Source: Streptomyces avidinii (GTDB taxonomy: Bacteria > Actinomycetota > Actinomycetes > Streptomycetales > Streptomycetaceae). From it: DNA of 51,860 nt. Shown piece by piece: positions 17,608 to 24,768 of this stretch. The position numbers and the translations under genes were made by a program. The notes below the pieces were generated by a model. It did no database searches, had not been told where the DNA came from, and saw nothing but the letters and a program-made list of their open reading frames with translations. How positions within the stretch are numbered: position 1 is the stretch's first letter; every line of letters begins with the position of its first letter. The stretch is taken from NCBI RefSeq assembly GCF_014650695.1, contig NZ_BMVL01000015.1:76497-128356 (forward strand), given 5' to 3'.

Positions 17608-17688
17608 TGTCAGCCCCGCCGGCCGTTCGAGGCGCGGGTCCGGACAGCCCCCGGCGGGCCCGGGGCGGCACCTCGGCAACGGCGCCGC
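17608..17688 (+). repeat. dispersed intergenic GC-rich repeat, copy 3
   Basis: CAGCCCCGCCGG followed by CGTTCGAGGCGCGGGTCCGG and a CCCCGG tail matches the copies near 41, 13,951 and 24,610. It occupies most of the gap between the GH26 gene's upstream region and the 3' end of the pentapeptide-repeat gene. Confidence 0.65.
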
Positions 17689-17691
17689 AGG

Positions 17692-18375
17692 CTACGGAAC
17701 CACCCGCACCCCCAGCTGCGCGGCCATCGCCGGAGCCAGCTCGAACAGCTGGCCCGGACTGATCACCGCCCCGCCCAGCGCCTCCACCCCCCGCGCGATC
17801 TCCAGCACCGAAACCCCCCGCAGGTCCACATCCGCCATCCGGACCCCGCTGAAGTCCACCCCCCGCAGCCCGCAGTCCCTGAACTCCACCCGCTCCAGGA
17901 CCGCCCCCGCGAAGTCCGGCTCCACCAGCACGCACCCCTCGAAGACCACGTCCTTGAGCCGCGCCTTCCGCAGGTTCAGGTAGTCGATCTTGCCCCCGCG
18001 CACCACCACCCGCTCCAGCACGGCCCCGTGCATCTGCACGCCGCCCATCCGCGCGTCCACCAGCTCCACGTCCCGCAACGAGGCCCCCGACAGGTCGGTC
18101 CCCACCCCCCGGACCCCCTCCAGCACCGAATCCAGGATCCGCGCCTTCGCCAGCCCCGCCTCGTCCAGCGCACATCGCCGCAGCGCGCAGTCCATGAACC
18201 GGGCGCCGATCCCCTCCTGCCCCGCAAGGTCCAGGTCCGCGAACTCCAGGCCGTCGTAGTCCCCGTCCGGCTCCAGCTCGCCCCCGCCCCACCCGGTCAG
18301 CTCCGGCAGCCGCAGCTCCGGCCGCCGCGCCGCCTTCACCGTCTGCTGCTGCCCCTGCTGTCCTTTGCGCACCAT
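17692..18375 (-). CDS. pentapeptide-repeat protein
   Basis: A 227-residue protein whose middle (about 40-190) is a right-handed beta-helix built from A(D/N)LxX-like units: LEFADLDLAGQ, ARFMDCALRRCALDEAGL, TDLSGASLRDVELVDARM, VDFSGVRMADVDLRGV. There is no signal peptide. Some relatives mimic DNA and protect gyrase, but no function can be assigned from this sequence. Its start is 78-96 bases from the divergent broken oxidoreductase gene. Confidence 0.82.
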   Translation of the reverse strand: MVRKGQQGQQQTVKAARRPELRLPELTGWGGGELEPDGDYDGLEFADLDLAGQEGIGARFMDCALRRCALDEAGLAKARILDSVLEGVRGVGTDLSGASLRDVELVDARMGGVQMHGAVLERVVVRGGKIDYLNLRKARLKDVVFEGCVLVEPDFAGAVLERVEFRDCGLRGVDFSGVRMADVDLRGVSVLEIARGVEALGGAVISPGQLFELAPAMAAQLGVRVVP

Positions 18376-18470
18376 CCCCCCATCGTGAACCAGCCCACTG
18401 ACAACGGCCGACAGCGGCGGCCCTTGACCTCAACCCCGCTCGAGGTCGCACCGTGGTCGTCATGCCCACC

Positions 18471-18624
18471 ATGCGCGCCATCCGCCTCCACGCCTTCGGC
18501 CCCGCCGAGAACCTCTCCTACGAGCACACGGACATCCCCGTTCCCGCCCCCGGCCAGGTCCGCATCGCCGTCGCCGCCGCCGGTGTCCACCTCCTCGACA
18601 CCAGCCTCCGCCGGGGCATCCAGG
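18471..18624 (+). pseudogene. 5' fragment of a zinc-type quinone oxidoreductase/alcohol dehydrogenase
   Basis: The first 51 codons read like the N-terminus of an NADPH:quinone oxidoreductase (MRAIRLHAFGPAENLSYE, IPVPAPGQVRIAVAAAGVH, DTSLRRGI). Homology then stops at about 18,624. The expected continuation (proline-rich loop, PGREVAG motif, Rossmann domain) is absent, and the frame runs into unrelated sequence in the shadow of the next gene. No C-terminal remnant was seen downstream in this window. I read it as the left edge of an inserted island, with the 3' part of the gene lost. Confidence 0.75.
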
Positions 18625-18653
18625 CCAGGGAGCTGGGGCCTTTTTGCGTCAGC

Positions 18654-18674
18654 CCCGAGAATCATTGCGAATCA
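18654..18674 (+). promoter_or_regulatory. shared 21-bp motif, copy A
   Basis: CCCGAGAATC, four bases, then CGAATCA. The two GAATC pentamers sit ten bases apart, one helical turn. The same arrangement recurs at 20,363. Here it is 70 bases upstream of the DUF6879 gene. It may be an operator for the adjacent XRE regulator or a shared promoter. Confidence 0.6.
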
Positions 18675-18744
18675 CGCAGGACAGGGAAGATGCGTCCGCC
18701 CCATCCTGGTCGGGACTTGTCCGCTGGTGGGAGGGGAAACGGCA

Positions 18745-19497
18745 ATGGCACGGCGACTCCGGTTCATCGGTACCAACTCCGGCAACGACGGATGCCCGAC
18801 CCTGTACGAGGACCTGGACACCGGGGAGGTCCTCGTCCAGGGCGACGCGGTGACCGACCCCCAGGACGTGGCGCAGCTCCGGAACGTCAAGGATGGGGAG
18901 GGGTTCGTGGTCGTCCCGCGCGTTCTCCTGGCCGACTTCGCGCCCCGGGACGCGGAAAGGACGCCTGTGCTGATCGGCTTCGAGGAGTTCGCCGGGATGT
19001 TCCGCACCTTCTCGCACACGGCCTGGCGCCTCGAAACCCGGCGCCGCTACCAGTCCGACGAGGAGACCGAGACCTACCAGCGGTTCGTCCGGGGCGAGGA
19101 CGCCGGCTGGGACCTGAACGACCCCTGGTGCGTGTCCCGGCGTGAACAGTCCGCCCTGGGCAAGCGCTTCGAGCGGGTACGGATCGCCGACGACCCGCCC
19201 ACCCCCGGTCAGCGCTACCTGCTCGACAACGCCCGTCGAAACAGCGCGGTGGGCGAAGACATCCGCAACCTGTGGCGCTCCGAGGCCGAAGCGCTCCAAC
19301 TCCCCGACGAGGACTTCTGGCTCTTCGACTCCCGTGTCATCGTCCGGCTCCACTTCGATGACGACGACGTGATGACCGGCGTCGAGCTGGTCACGAACCC
19401 CGTCGAGGTGGCCCGCGCGTGCCAGGTCCGGGACGCCGCGTGGCACCACGCCGTCCCGTACGAGACCTTCGCGGAACAGGTGCCGTCCGCCGAGTGA
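18745..19497 (+). CDS. DUF6879 family protein, partner of XRE regulator
   Basis: A 250-residue soluble protein in two parts. Residues 1-80 are a small domain opening MARRLRFIGTNSGNDGCPTL. Residues about 85-250 resemble DUF6879, with FEEFAGMFRTFSHTAWRLETRRRY, a middle YLLDNARRNSAVGEDI and the recognisable LPDEDFWLFDSRVIVRLHFD. The start follows GGGAGGGG. DUF6879 genes commonly sit beside XRE/DUF5753 regulators in Streptomyces, and here the stop overlaps the regulator start. The molecular role is unknown. Confidence 0.82.
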   Translation: MARRLRFIGTNSGNDGCPTLYEDLDTGEVLVQGDAVTDPQDVAQLRNVKDGEGFVVVPRVLLADFAPRDAERTPVLIGFEEFAGMFRTFSHTAWRLETRRRYQSDEETETYQRFVRGEDAGWDLNDPWCVSRREQSALGKRFERVRIADDPPTPGQRYLLDNARRNSAVGEDIRNLWRSEAEALQLPDEDFWLFDSRVIVRLHFDDDDVMTGVELVTNPVEVARACQVRDAAWHHAVPYETFAEQVPSAE

Positions 19498-20336
19498 GCA
19501 CCGACTTCCAACAAGCAAGGGTTGCCCTCGGTGCGCGGCTGCGCGAGCTGCGCACCGATCGGCGTCTCACCGGCCGCCAGTTGGCGGTCCTGCTCGGCTG
19601 GACCCAGTCCAAGATCAGCAAGCTGGAGACCGGCCGCCAGACCGCGACGTCGGACGACCTGCTGGCGTGGGCGGACGCCACCGGCCATCCGCAGGCGGCG
19701 GAGGAGCTGATCACCCGGCTCGGGAGCCTGGAGTCCCGGTCCCGCGCGTGGCGCAGACAGCTCGCGGCGGGCCACAAGCCGGTACAGGACACGCTCACGG
19801 CGGAGTACGAACGCACGAGGACGTTCCACGTCTGGCAGAGCTCCACGGTCGTGGGCATGCTCCAGACCGCCGAGTACGCCCGCCACGTCTTCACCCGCTA
19901 CGCCGACCTCCACCAGTCCGTCCGGGACACCGAGGAAGCCGTACGCGCCCGCGTGAAGCGTCAGGAGATGCTGTACGAGCCGGGGCGCACGTTCCACATC
20001 GTGATGTGGGAGGCCGCGCTCCGGGCGCTCGTATGCCCTCCTCCCGTACTGGCCGGCCAGCTCGACCGCCTGACGGGCGTCCTCGGGCTGGACACCGTCT
20101 CCCTGGGCATCGTCCCCTTCGGCGCTTCCCTGAAGATCCCGCCGGCCAACGGCTTCTGGCTGTACGACGACCGCCTGGTGATCGCGGAGGACTGGCACGC
20201 GGAACTCTGGCTGGACGACGCGGACAGCGTCGGCGTCTACCGGAAGGTCTGGCAGGCACTCTCCGACTCCGCGGTCTACGGCGCCGACGCCCACCGCGTG
20301 ATCGCCCGCGCCCGGCGGGCTCTCGACACCGCCTGA
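19494..20336 (+). CDS. XRE-family regulator with DUF5753 domain
   Basis: A 280-residue DNA-binding protein: helix-turn-helix at about residues 5-65 (LGARLRELRTDRRLTGRQLAVLLGWTQSKISKLETG), then a DUF5753 domain with EYERTRTFHVWQSSTVVGMLQT, ARVKRQEMLYEPGRTFHIVMWEAAL and GIVPFGASLKIPPANGFWLYDD. The GTG start overlaps the upstream stop as GTGA, so it is coupled to DUF6879. Regulators of this class, such as WhiJ, are highly duplicated in Streptomyces, and many act with small neighbours on development or specialised metabolism. It may bind the 21-bp motif present twice nearby. Confidence 0.9.
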   Translation: MSTDFQQARVALGARLRELRTDRRLTGRQLAVLLGWTQSKISKLETGRQTATSDDLLAWADATGHPQAAEELITRLGSLESRSRAWRRQLAAGHKPVQDTLTAEYERTRTFHVWQSSTVVGMLQTAEYARHVFTRYADLHQSVRDTEEAVRARVKRQEMLYEPGRTFHIVMWEAALRALVCPPPVLAGQLDRLTGVLGLDTVSLGIVPFGASLKIPPANGFWLYDDRLVIAEDWHAELWLDDADSVGVYRKVWQALSDSAVYGADAHRVIARARRALDTA

Positions 20337-20362
20337 GAATCCACCGGAAGATCACGGACCGG

Positions 20363-20383
20363 CCCGAGAATCTCGGCGAATCA
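20363..20383 (+). promoter_or_regulatory. shared 21-bp motif, copy B
   Basis: CCCGAGAATC, four bases, then CGAATCA, the same spacing as copy A. It is 40 bases upstream of the first small ORF, so the small-ORF/methyltransferase unit appears to share control with the regulator unit. Confidence 0.6.
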
Positions 20384-20423
20384 GCCCCCACAGGGCCTGG
20401 CAACCGGCCCTAGCGTCCCTCTC

Positions 20424-20627
20424 ATGGACAGCTCGCACGAACTGGAGACAGTGACCCCGAGCACGGTCGTGGAGTCGCTGCGCGAATCGCTGATGGCCGC
20501 TGGAATCGTTCTCCCCTCGCTGGGCATCGACCCGGCACCGCCCGGTCCGGGGCTGGTGAGGCTGCGCAGTGTCCGCCCCGACGTCGCCATGAAGCTGGCG
20601 CAGGTCGTGAAGCGGGGGAACGGATGA
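20424..20627 (+). CDS. small hypothetical protein, 67 aa
   Basis: First of three overlapping tiny genes. It reads as a short helical protein (TPSTVVESLRESLMAAGIVLP, then VRPDVAMKLAQVVKRGNG) with no signal peptide or cysteine. I do not recognise a family. Support comes from the ATGA overlap with the next ORF and from the upstream motif. Confidence 0.6.
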   Translation: MDSSHELETVTPSTVVESLRESLMAAGIVLPSLGIDPAPPGPGLVRLRSVRPDVAMKLAQVVKRGNG

Positions 20628-20836
20628 GCGCACGCGACAGCCATCCGGACGGTACGGAACCCGTTGGGGCACGGTTCGAGGGCCCGGACCCGAGTCCCGG
20701 CAACGCCTTGAAGTGGCGTCCGTGCGAGTGCGGCCGACCGGTCTGTCCCGAGTACCGCCCAGCCACCGGCAGCACCCAGCGGCTGAACGCCAAGGTGGCC
20801 GAAGCGAACCGGCGGAGTCAGGGGACGGCGCAGTGA
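20624..20836 (+). CDS. small hypothetical protein with Cys cluster, 70 aa
   Basis: A 70-residue protein with a compact metal-binding-like segment, WRPCECGRPVCPEYRP, giving C-x-C-x5-C in the middle, and a basic helical tail (RLNAKVAEANRRSQG). ATGA overlap at its start and GTGA overlap at its end place it inside a coupled string of small genes. Function unknown. Confidence 0.58.
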   Translation: MSARDSHPDGTEPVGARFEGPDPSPGNALKWRPCECGRPVCPEYRPATGSTQRLNAKVAEANRRSQGTAQ

Positions 20837-21072
20837 GCGTCCTGCCGGAGCCGCCCCCCGAGTCCTGGGACGACATAGCGGCCCAACTCCATGACCTCCG
20901 GGAGCGCGGCGCATGGGCCGCCCAGCTCTCCCGCCACCTGACTCCGGAAGCCCCCTTCTGGAGTTCCTGGCAGAGGCCGGAGAACGGCAGATTCAGGCCC
21001 GGCCGGAGCGCACTCCCAGGGCCCTCACCCCAGGGTCCGACTGACCCCATCCCACAGACTCCGCCCCGGTGA
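20833..21072 (+). CDS. small hypothetical protein, 79 aa
   Basis: Begins at a GTG overlapping the preceding stop. The first half is likely helical (PPPESWDDIAAQLHDLRERGAWAAQLSRHL); the second half is Pro/Arg-rich and probably disordered. No family recognised. It could be a truncated remnant of a larger gene. Confidence 0.5.
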   Translation: MSVLPEPPPESWDDIAAQLHDLRERGAWAAQLSRHLTPEAPFWSSWQRPENGRFRPGRSALPGPSPQGPTDPIPQTPPR

Positions 21073-21137
21073 CCGATCCACCGATCGGCCGGGGCGGCTC
21101 ACAGCACCACTCATCCATCACGAGAAGGAGCACGTTC

Positions 21138-21284
21138 ATGGGCGGACAGCACGGCGGAGGCACTGGCTCGGGCCAGGGCGGAAGCCAGCAGGACGACAGC
21201 CAGTCGGGCGCCGGGCACGGCGGAGGCGGCTCCGAGGGCCAGGACTCCGGTCACAGCGACACGAAGGGCAGCGGCACCAAGTGA
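21138..21284 (+). CDS. 48-residue Gly/Ser-rich peptide coupled to the methyltransferase
   Basis: A peptide of 48 residues, 19 Gly and 8 Ser, with four Asp, no Cys and no aromatic residue. It starts MGGQHGGGTG and contains Asp-Ser twice and Asp-Thr once. A good ribosome-binding site (GAAGGAG) precedes the ATG, and the stop overlaps the GTG of the methyltransferase, which argues that it is really translated. Asp before small residues is prone to isoaspartate and aspartimide formation, the reaction the downstream enzyme class acts on. Whether it is a modified peptide substrate or simply a disordered leader protein cannot be decided here. Confidence 0.62.
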   Translation: MGGQHGGGTGSGQGGSQQDDSQSGAGHGGGGSEGQDSGHSDTKGSGTK

Positions 21285-22462
21285 CCGAACGCGCCACGCC
21301 GGAGGCCGGCCCCCAGGGGTTGGCCTCCCGGCTCACGGATGCCGGTGCCCTGACCTCCGACTGGCTCCCCGCCTACCAAGCCGTGCTCCGGGAGTCGTTC
21401 GTCCCGGATGTGATCTGGCCCGGCGTCGGCCCAGCCGACGGTGGACCAGTGGCGAGCATCGACCGCCGCACTGACCCGGAGGCGTGGTTCCGCGCGGTCT
21501 ACTCGGACACCTCCCTCACCACCCAGTGGGACGACGGAAACCACACAGGCACCGACCGGGGCAACATCCCGACGTGCAGCAACTCCCAGCCCGCCATGGT
21601 GTTCTCCATGCTGGCGGCCTTGGACGTCCAGCCGGGCTCCACGGTCCTGGAAGTAGGTACTGGGACCGGCTGGAACGCGGCTCTGCTCTCCGAACGGGTC
21701 GGCTCGGAGCACGTCACCACCATCGAGTTCGACCCTGAGAACGCGGCCACGGCCCGAGCCCGATTGGACGCCGCCGGCCACAACCCGGTCGCCATCGTCG
21801 GGGACGGCTCCCAGGGCTGGCCCGCAGGCGCCCCGTACGACCATGTTCTGATCACGGCCTCCCTCCGGGAGATCCCGGCGGACATCATCCGGCAGACCCG
21901 ACCCGGCGGGATCATCGTCTCCCCGTACGCCACGGAGTACGGCGGGGAGGCCGTGGTCCGCCTGACCGTCCAGGGGGACGGAAGCGCGTCCGGCCCGTTC
22001 GTCGGCTCCTCCGCCTTCATGCGTCTCCGGCAGCAACGCGCCTACCGAACGCACGTGAAGACGTACCTGGGCGGCAAGCCGTGGCCGGCCGATGGCCGCC
22101 GGACGACCACCTCCCTCTCCCCGGAGGACGCGGCCGACTGGCTCCCCATGTTCGCCATCGGGCTCCAAACGCAGGGGATGTTCCCCTACCCGGAGAAACT
22201 CGACGGCGGGCGCTACACGCTCTGGCTCCGGGACACGCGGGTGACCTCCTGGGCGTCGATCGACTTCGTACCCGACGCGGAGGAGTTCGAGGTCTACCAG
22301 TCCGGTCCGCGGGAGCTGTGGAGCGAACTCACGGCCGCCCACGCCTGGTGGGACGACCAGGGCCGTGCGGACTTCGAGCGGTTCGGACTCACCGTGAAAC
22401 CCGACGGCACCGCCTGGGCCTGGCTCGACTCCCCGGAGCACCCGGTCCCGGCCGTCGGATAG
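21281..22462 (+). CDS. PCMT-like (protein-L-isoaspartate) methyltransferase
   Basis: A 393-residue SAM-dependent enzyme. An N-terminal helical region (residues 1-95) precedes a PCMT-type core: the substrate-side CSNSQPAMVFSMLAAL, SAM motif I VLEVGTGTGWNAALL near 125-139, acidic motif TIEFDPENAATARARL and VGDGSQGWP. Residues about 230-393 form an extra C-terminal domain of the kind seen in actinobacterial PCMT-like enzymes tied to peptide (RiPP) clusters. No ATP-grasp or lanthionine synthetase gene is present nearby. Its GTG overlaps the stop of the 48-residue peptide gene, so the two are translationally coupled. Confidence 0.85.
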   Translation: MTERATPEAGPQGLASRLTDAGALTSDWLPAYQAVLRESFVPDVIWPGVGPADGGPVASIDRRTDPEAWFRAVYSDTSLTTQWDDGNHTGTDRGNIPTCSNSQPAMVFSMLAALDVQPGSTVLEVGTGTGWNAALLSERVGSEHVTTIEFDPENAATARARLDAAGHNPVAIVGDGSQGWPAGAPYDHVLITASLREIPADIIRQTRPGGIIVSPYATEYGGEAVVRLTVQGDGSASGPFVGSSAFMRLRQQRAYRTHVKTYLGGKPWPADGRRTTTSLSPEDAADWLPMFAIGLQTQGMFPYPEKLDGGRYTLWLRDTRVTSWASIDFVPDAEEFEVYQSGPRELWSELTAAHAWWDDQGRADFERFGLTVKPDGTAWAWLDSPEHPVPAVG

Positions 22463-22474
22463 ACGTACAGCCAA

Positions 22475-22510
22475 CCCGCCCGGTGCCGCCTTCTCACGGT
22501 CCCGGGCGGG
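22475..22510. terminator. bidirectional hairpin between methyltransferase and GNAT genes
   Basis: CCCGCCCGG pairs with CCGGGCGGG across a 17-base loop between two convergent genes. Confidence 0.6.
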
Positions 22511-22520
22511 CGTCCGGCGG

Positions 22521-22997
22521 CTACTCCGCCCCGCCCAGCTTGCGAAGCGCGTCGTCAGTCAGGCGGTTCACGGTCCACTCGTCCATTGACACCGCTCCAA
22601 CTGATCGATAGAAGTCGATGGCAGACAAATTCCAGTCGAGGACCGACCACTCCAGCCGCTCGTAGCCCCGCTCCACGCAGGTGCGCGCCAGCTCCCGCAG
22701 CAGCGCCTTGCCGTGACCGCCGCCGCGCACGCCCGGCCGTACGTACAGGTCCTCCAGGTAGATCCCGTGCACCCCGCGCCACGTCGAGAAGGACAGGAAC
22801 CACACCGCGAAGCCGACGACCTCCCCCTCCTCCGTCTCCGCGACGTGCGCGAACACCGCCGGGCGCACCCCGAACAGCGCCTCCCGCAGCTGCTCCTCGG
22901 TGGCCCGCGCCTCGTGCGGCACCTTCTCGTACTCCGCGAGCTCGCGGATCATCGTCTGAAGGGCGGGGACGTCGGTGACTTCAGCACTACGGATCAT
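22521..22997 (-). CDS. GNAT acetyltransferase (diamine/polyamine acetyltransferase-like)
   Basis: A 158-residue acetyltransferase resembling spermidine/spermine acetyltransferases: MIRSAEVTDVPALQTMIREL, VVGFAVWFLSFSTWRGVHGIYLEDLYV, the acetyl-CoA loop RGGGHGKALLRELA and the terminal WNLSAIDFYRSVGA. The size is normal. The substrate is suggested only by overall similarity. It is followed 25 bases upstream on the same strand by an APH-type kinase gene, so the two may be cotranscribed. Confidence 0.85.
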   Translation of the reverse strand: MIRSAEVTDVPALQTMIRELAEYEKVPHEARATEEQLREALFGVRPAVFAHVAETEEGEVVGFAVWFLSFSTWRGVHGIYLEDLYVRPGVRGGGHGKALLRELARTCVERGYERLEWSVLDWNLSAIDFYRSVGAVSMDEWTVNRLTDDALRKLGGAE

Positions 22998-23022
22998 GCC
23001 CGCAGCCTAGAACGGCGGCCGA

Positions 23023-23919
23023 TCAGCGCTCCAGCAGCACCTCGGCAACCGTCAACTGGTCCTCGTCCAGACGTTCTTCACCGTCCGCCACGTCCCACAG
23101 GCAGTTCTGGAGCACCCGGCCCAACGTCCAGGCCCGCGCCCGTCCGCGGTCCCGCTCCAGCCCGACCGCCTCCGTCAGCAGGTCGAACCGCCACCGCACG
23201 TCCCCGGCCCGGAAGTTGTTGACGATCGCCGGCAGCAGCTCGAAACCCGGATCGCCCGCCAGCGGCTTCGGGTCGATCGCCAGCCACGGTTCCCGGCCGC
23301 CCGCCAGCACGTTGCCGTAGTGCAGGTCCCAGTGCAGCAGCCGGTCCCCCGGCTCCCCGGCGACCTCCGCCACCGCCGCCGCGCAGTCCGCCAGCAACCG
23401 CCGGTCCCGCTCCTCGACCAACCGCCCCAGCGCCTGCGGCACCTCCTCCAGCATCCCGGCGGCCATCTCCGCGAGCCCCCGCAGCCCGGCCGGGGCCGGC
23501 ACGGCCGTCAGCCGCGCCAGCAACTCCCCGACCACCGTCACCGCCCGCCGCGCGTCGGTCCGCGCGAGCGCCGCCAGGTCCCGCCCCTCGTCCAGCCGTT
23601 CCAGCAGCAGGGTGCCGGTGTCCGCGTCGTGCGCCAGCAGCCGTACGCAGCCCCGCCCGGCCCACGCGCGCAGCGCGACCGGCTCCCCCGCGCTCTCCTC
23701 GTCCACCGCCACCAGCTTCAGCACGGCCGCGCTCCCGTCGGCCCGCACCACCGGCAGCACCAGGGCCGTCATCCCGTGCATCGCGGGCCCGGTGCGCCGC
23801 AGCCCCCACTGCTCCAGAAAACGCGCTGCCCGCGCGGGCAACTCGGCGATGAACTCCCGCCCGGCGTCGCCGTTGTACGGAATCTGCGCCTCGATGAACC
23901 CATCCGGAATCTCGACCAT
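23023..23919 (-). CDS. aminoglycoside/hydroxyurea-type phosphotransferase
   Basis: A 298-residue kinase of the APH(6)/hydroxyurea-resistance family. The catalytic loop is LLHWDLHYGNVLAG with the catalytic Asp, followed by the metal-binding LAIDPKPLAGDPGFELLP. The N-lobe holds MHGMTALVLPVVRADGS and AVLKLVAVDEE with the ATP-binding Lys. The ATG at 23,919 is chosen because the frame upstream runs through tandem-repeat DNA with no conserved residues. Members phosphorylate streptomycin or hydroxyurea; the natural substrate here is unknown. Confidence 0.85.
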   Translation of the reverse strand: MVEIPDGFIEAQIPYNGDAGREFIAELPARAARFLEQWGLRRTGPAMHGMTALVLPVVRADGSAAVLKLVAVDEESAGEPVALRAWAGRGCVRLLAHDADTGTLLLERLDEGRDLAALARTDARRAVTVVGELLARLTAVPAPAGLRGLAEMAAGMLEEVPQALGRLVEERDRRLLADCAAAVAEVAGEPGDRLLHWDLHYGNVLAGGREPWLAIDPKPLAGDPGFELLPAIVNNFRAGDVRWRFDLLTEAVGLERDRGRARAWTLGRVLQNCLWDVADGEERLDEDQLTVAEVLLER

Positions 23920-23958
23920 CCCCCGACGGTAGCCGTGCCCCTGCGGTGCCCCTGCGGG

Positions 23959-24256
23959 GTTGCTCGGCGGTGTACGGCCCGGCGCCCCGGCGCGGGGTGC
24001 CCTGCGGGCGGCTCGGGGTGTGGGTCGGGGCCCGCACGAGGGTCTCCTCGGCCCGTCCCCTGCGGGGTGCTCGGCGGTGTACGGGTGTGGGTCGGGGCCC
24101 CGCACCAGGGTCTCCTCGGCCCGTCCCCTGCGGGGTGCTCGGCGGTGTACGGGTGGGGGTCGGCGCCCCGCACGAGGGTCTCCTCGGCCCGTCCCCTGCG
24201 GGGTGCTTGGCGGTGTCCTGGTGTGGGTCGGGGCCCCGCACGAGGGTCTCCTCGGC
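23959..24256. repeat. 68-bp tandem repeats, about four copies
   Basis: Three consecutive units begin at 24,067, 24,135 and 24,203, exactly 68 bases apart and nearly identical (GTGCTCGGCGGTGTACGGGT, then GGGTCGGGG, a CCCCGCAC block and GGTCTCCTCGGC). A degenerate, longer unit precedes them from 23,959. They lie upstream of the kinase gene in an 849-base stretch (23,920-24,768) with no convincing gene. I saw no copies outside this stretch. Confidence 0.85.
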
Positions 24257-24525
24257 TCGGCGCGCGCGGCAGCGTCACGGCCGTACGGGGTGGTCGCGCC
24301 TCGTCCTGCGGGGACCCTCCTGCGTGTCCCCGCCCCACGGCCGACTTCGACCGTGCCGGGCATCCCGTTACGTACCTCGCCCGACCGGGTCGACCCCGTG
24401 GGCGGATGGCTCCCGGCGGCTTGGACGGCGGAGGGGAGTGGGGACGTGCCGGGGTGTCCCCGCAGGACGAGGCGCGACCACCCCGTCATGCCGGGAGGCA
24501 CCCGCGCGCGCCGAGCCGAGGAGAC
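24246..24525. repeat. long imperfect inverted repeat, about 90-base arms
   Basis: The left arm at 24,246-24,337 and the right arm at 24,438-24,525 are reverse complements over much of their length. Identical blocks include GTCTCCTCGGCTCGGCGCGC and a run of more than 20 bases around GGGGTGGTCGCGCCTCGTCC. The left arm starts inside the last 68-bp tandem unit. The loop of about 100 bases holds no gene. Confidence 0.8.
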
Positions 24526-24609
24526 ACCCCGGCACGGCACCACGCACCGACCCGAGCCGACCCCGCCGCACACCCCAGCCACGCCGTCCACTGAGGTGCG
24601 GGCCCGCAC

Positions 24610-24666
24610 ATCCAGCCTCGCCGGCGATTGAGGCGCGGGTCCGGGCAGCGCCCGGCACACGGCGCG
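24610..24666 (+). repeat. dispersed intergenic GC-rich repeat, copy 4
   Basis: CCAGCCTCGCCGGCGATTG, then AGGCGCGGGTCCGGGCAGCG, matches the copies near 41, 13,951 and 17,608. Confidence 0.6.
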
Positions 24667-24768
24667 AGCCAGCCCGAACCGCATCAACCATCCCGCCACC
24701 CAAACGGCCCGTAGCCGCGACATCCCGTCCCTGGACACCCTTCCGGAACGAGGTGTACCAACTCCCCC

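Noticed and set aside
16540..18744. N-terminal extension of the DUF6879 gene by over 700 codons
   Set aside because: The extension is antisense to the GH26 and pentapeptide genes. ATG 18,745 has a strong ribosome-binding site and begins the conserved protein.
21138..22462. Assignment of the peptide/methyltransferase pair to the FxLD lanthipeptide or ATP-grasp graspetide systems
   Set aside because: The peptide lacks an FxLD motif and cysteines, and no lanthionine synthetase or ATP-grasp gene is nearby.
23959..24256. Tandem repeats considered as a CRISPR array
   Set aside because: Units are contiguous 68-bp repeats without unique spacers, and no cas genes are present.
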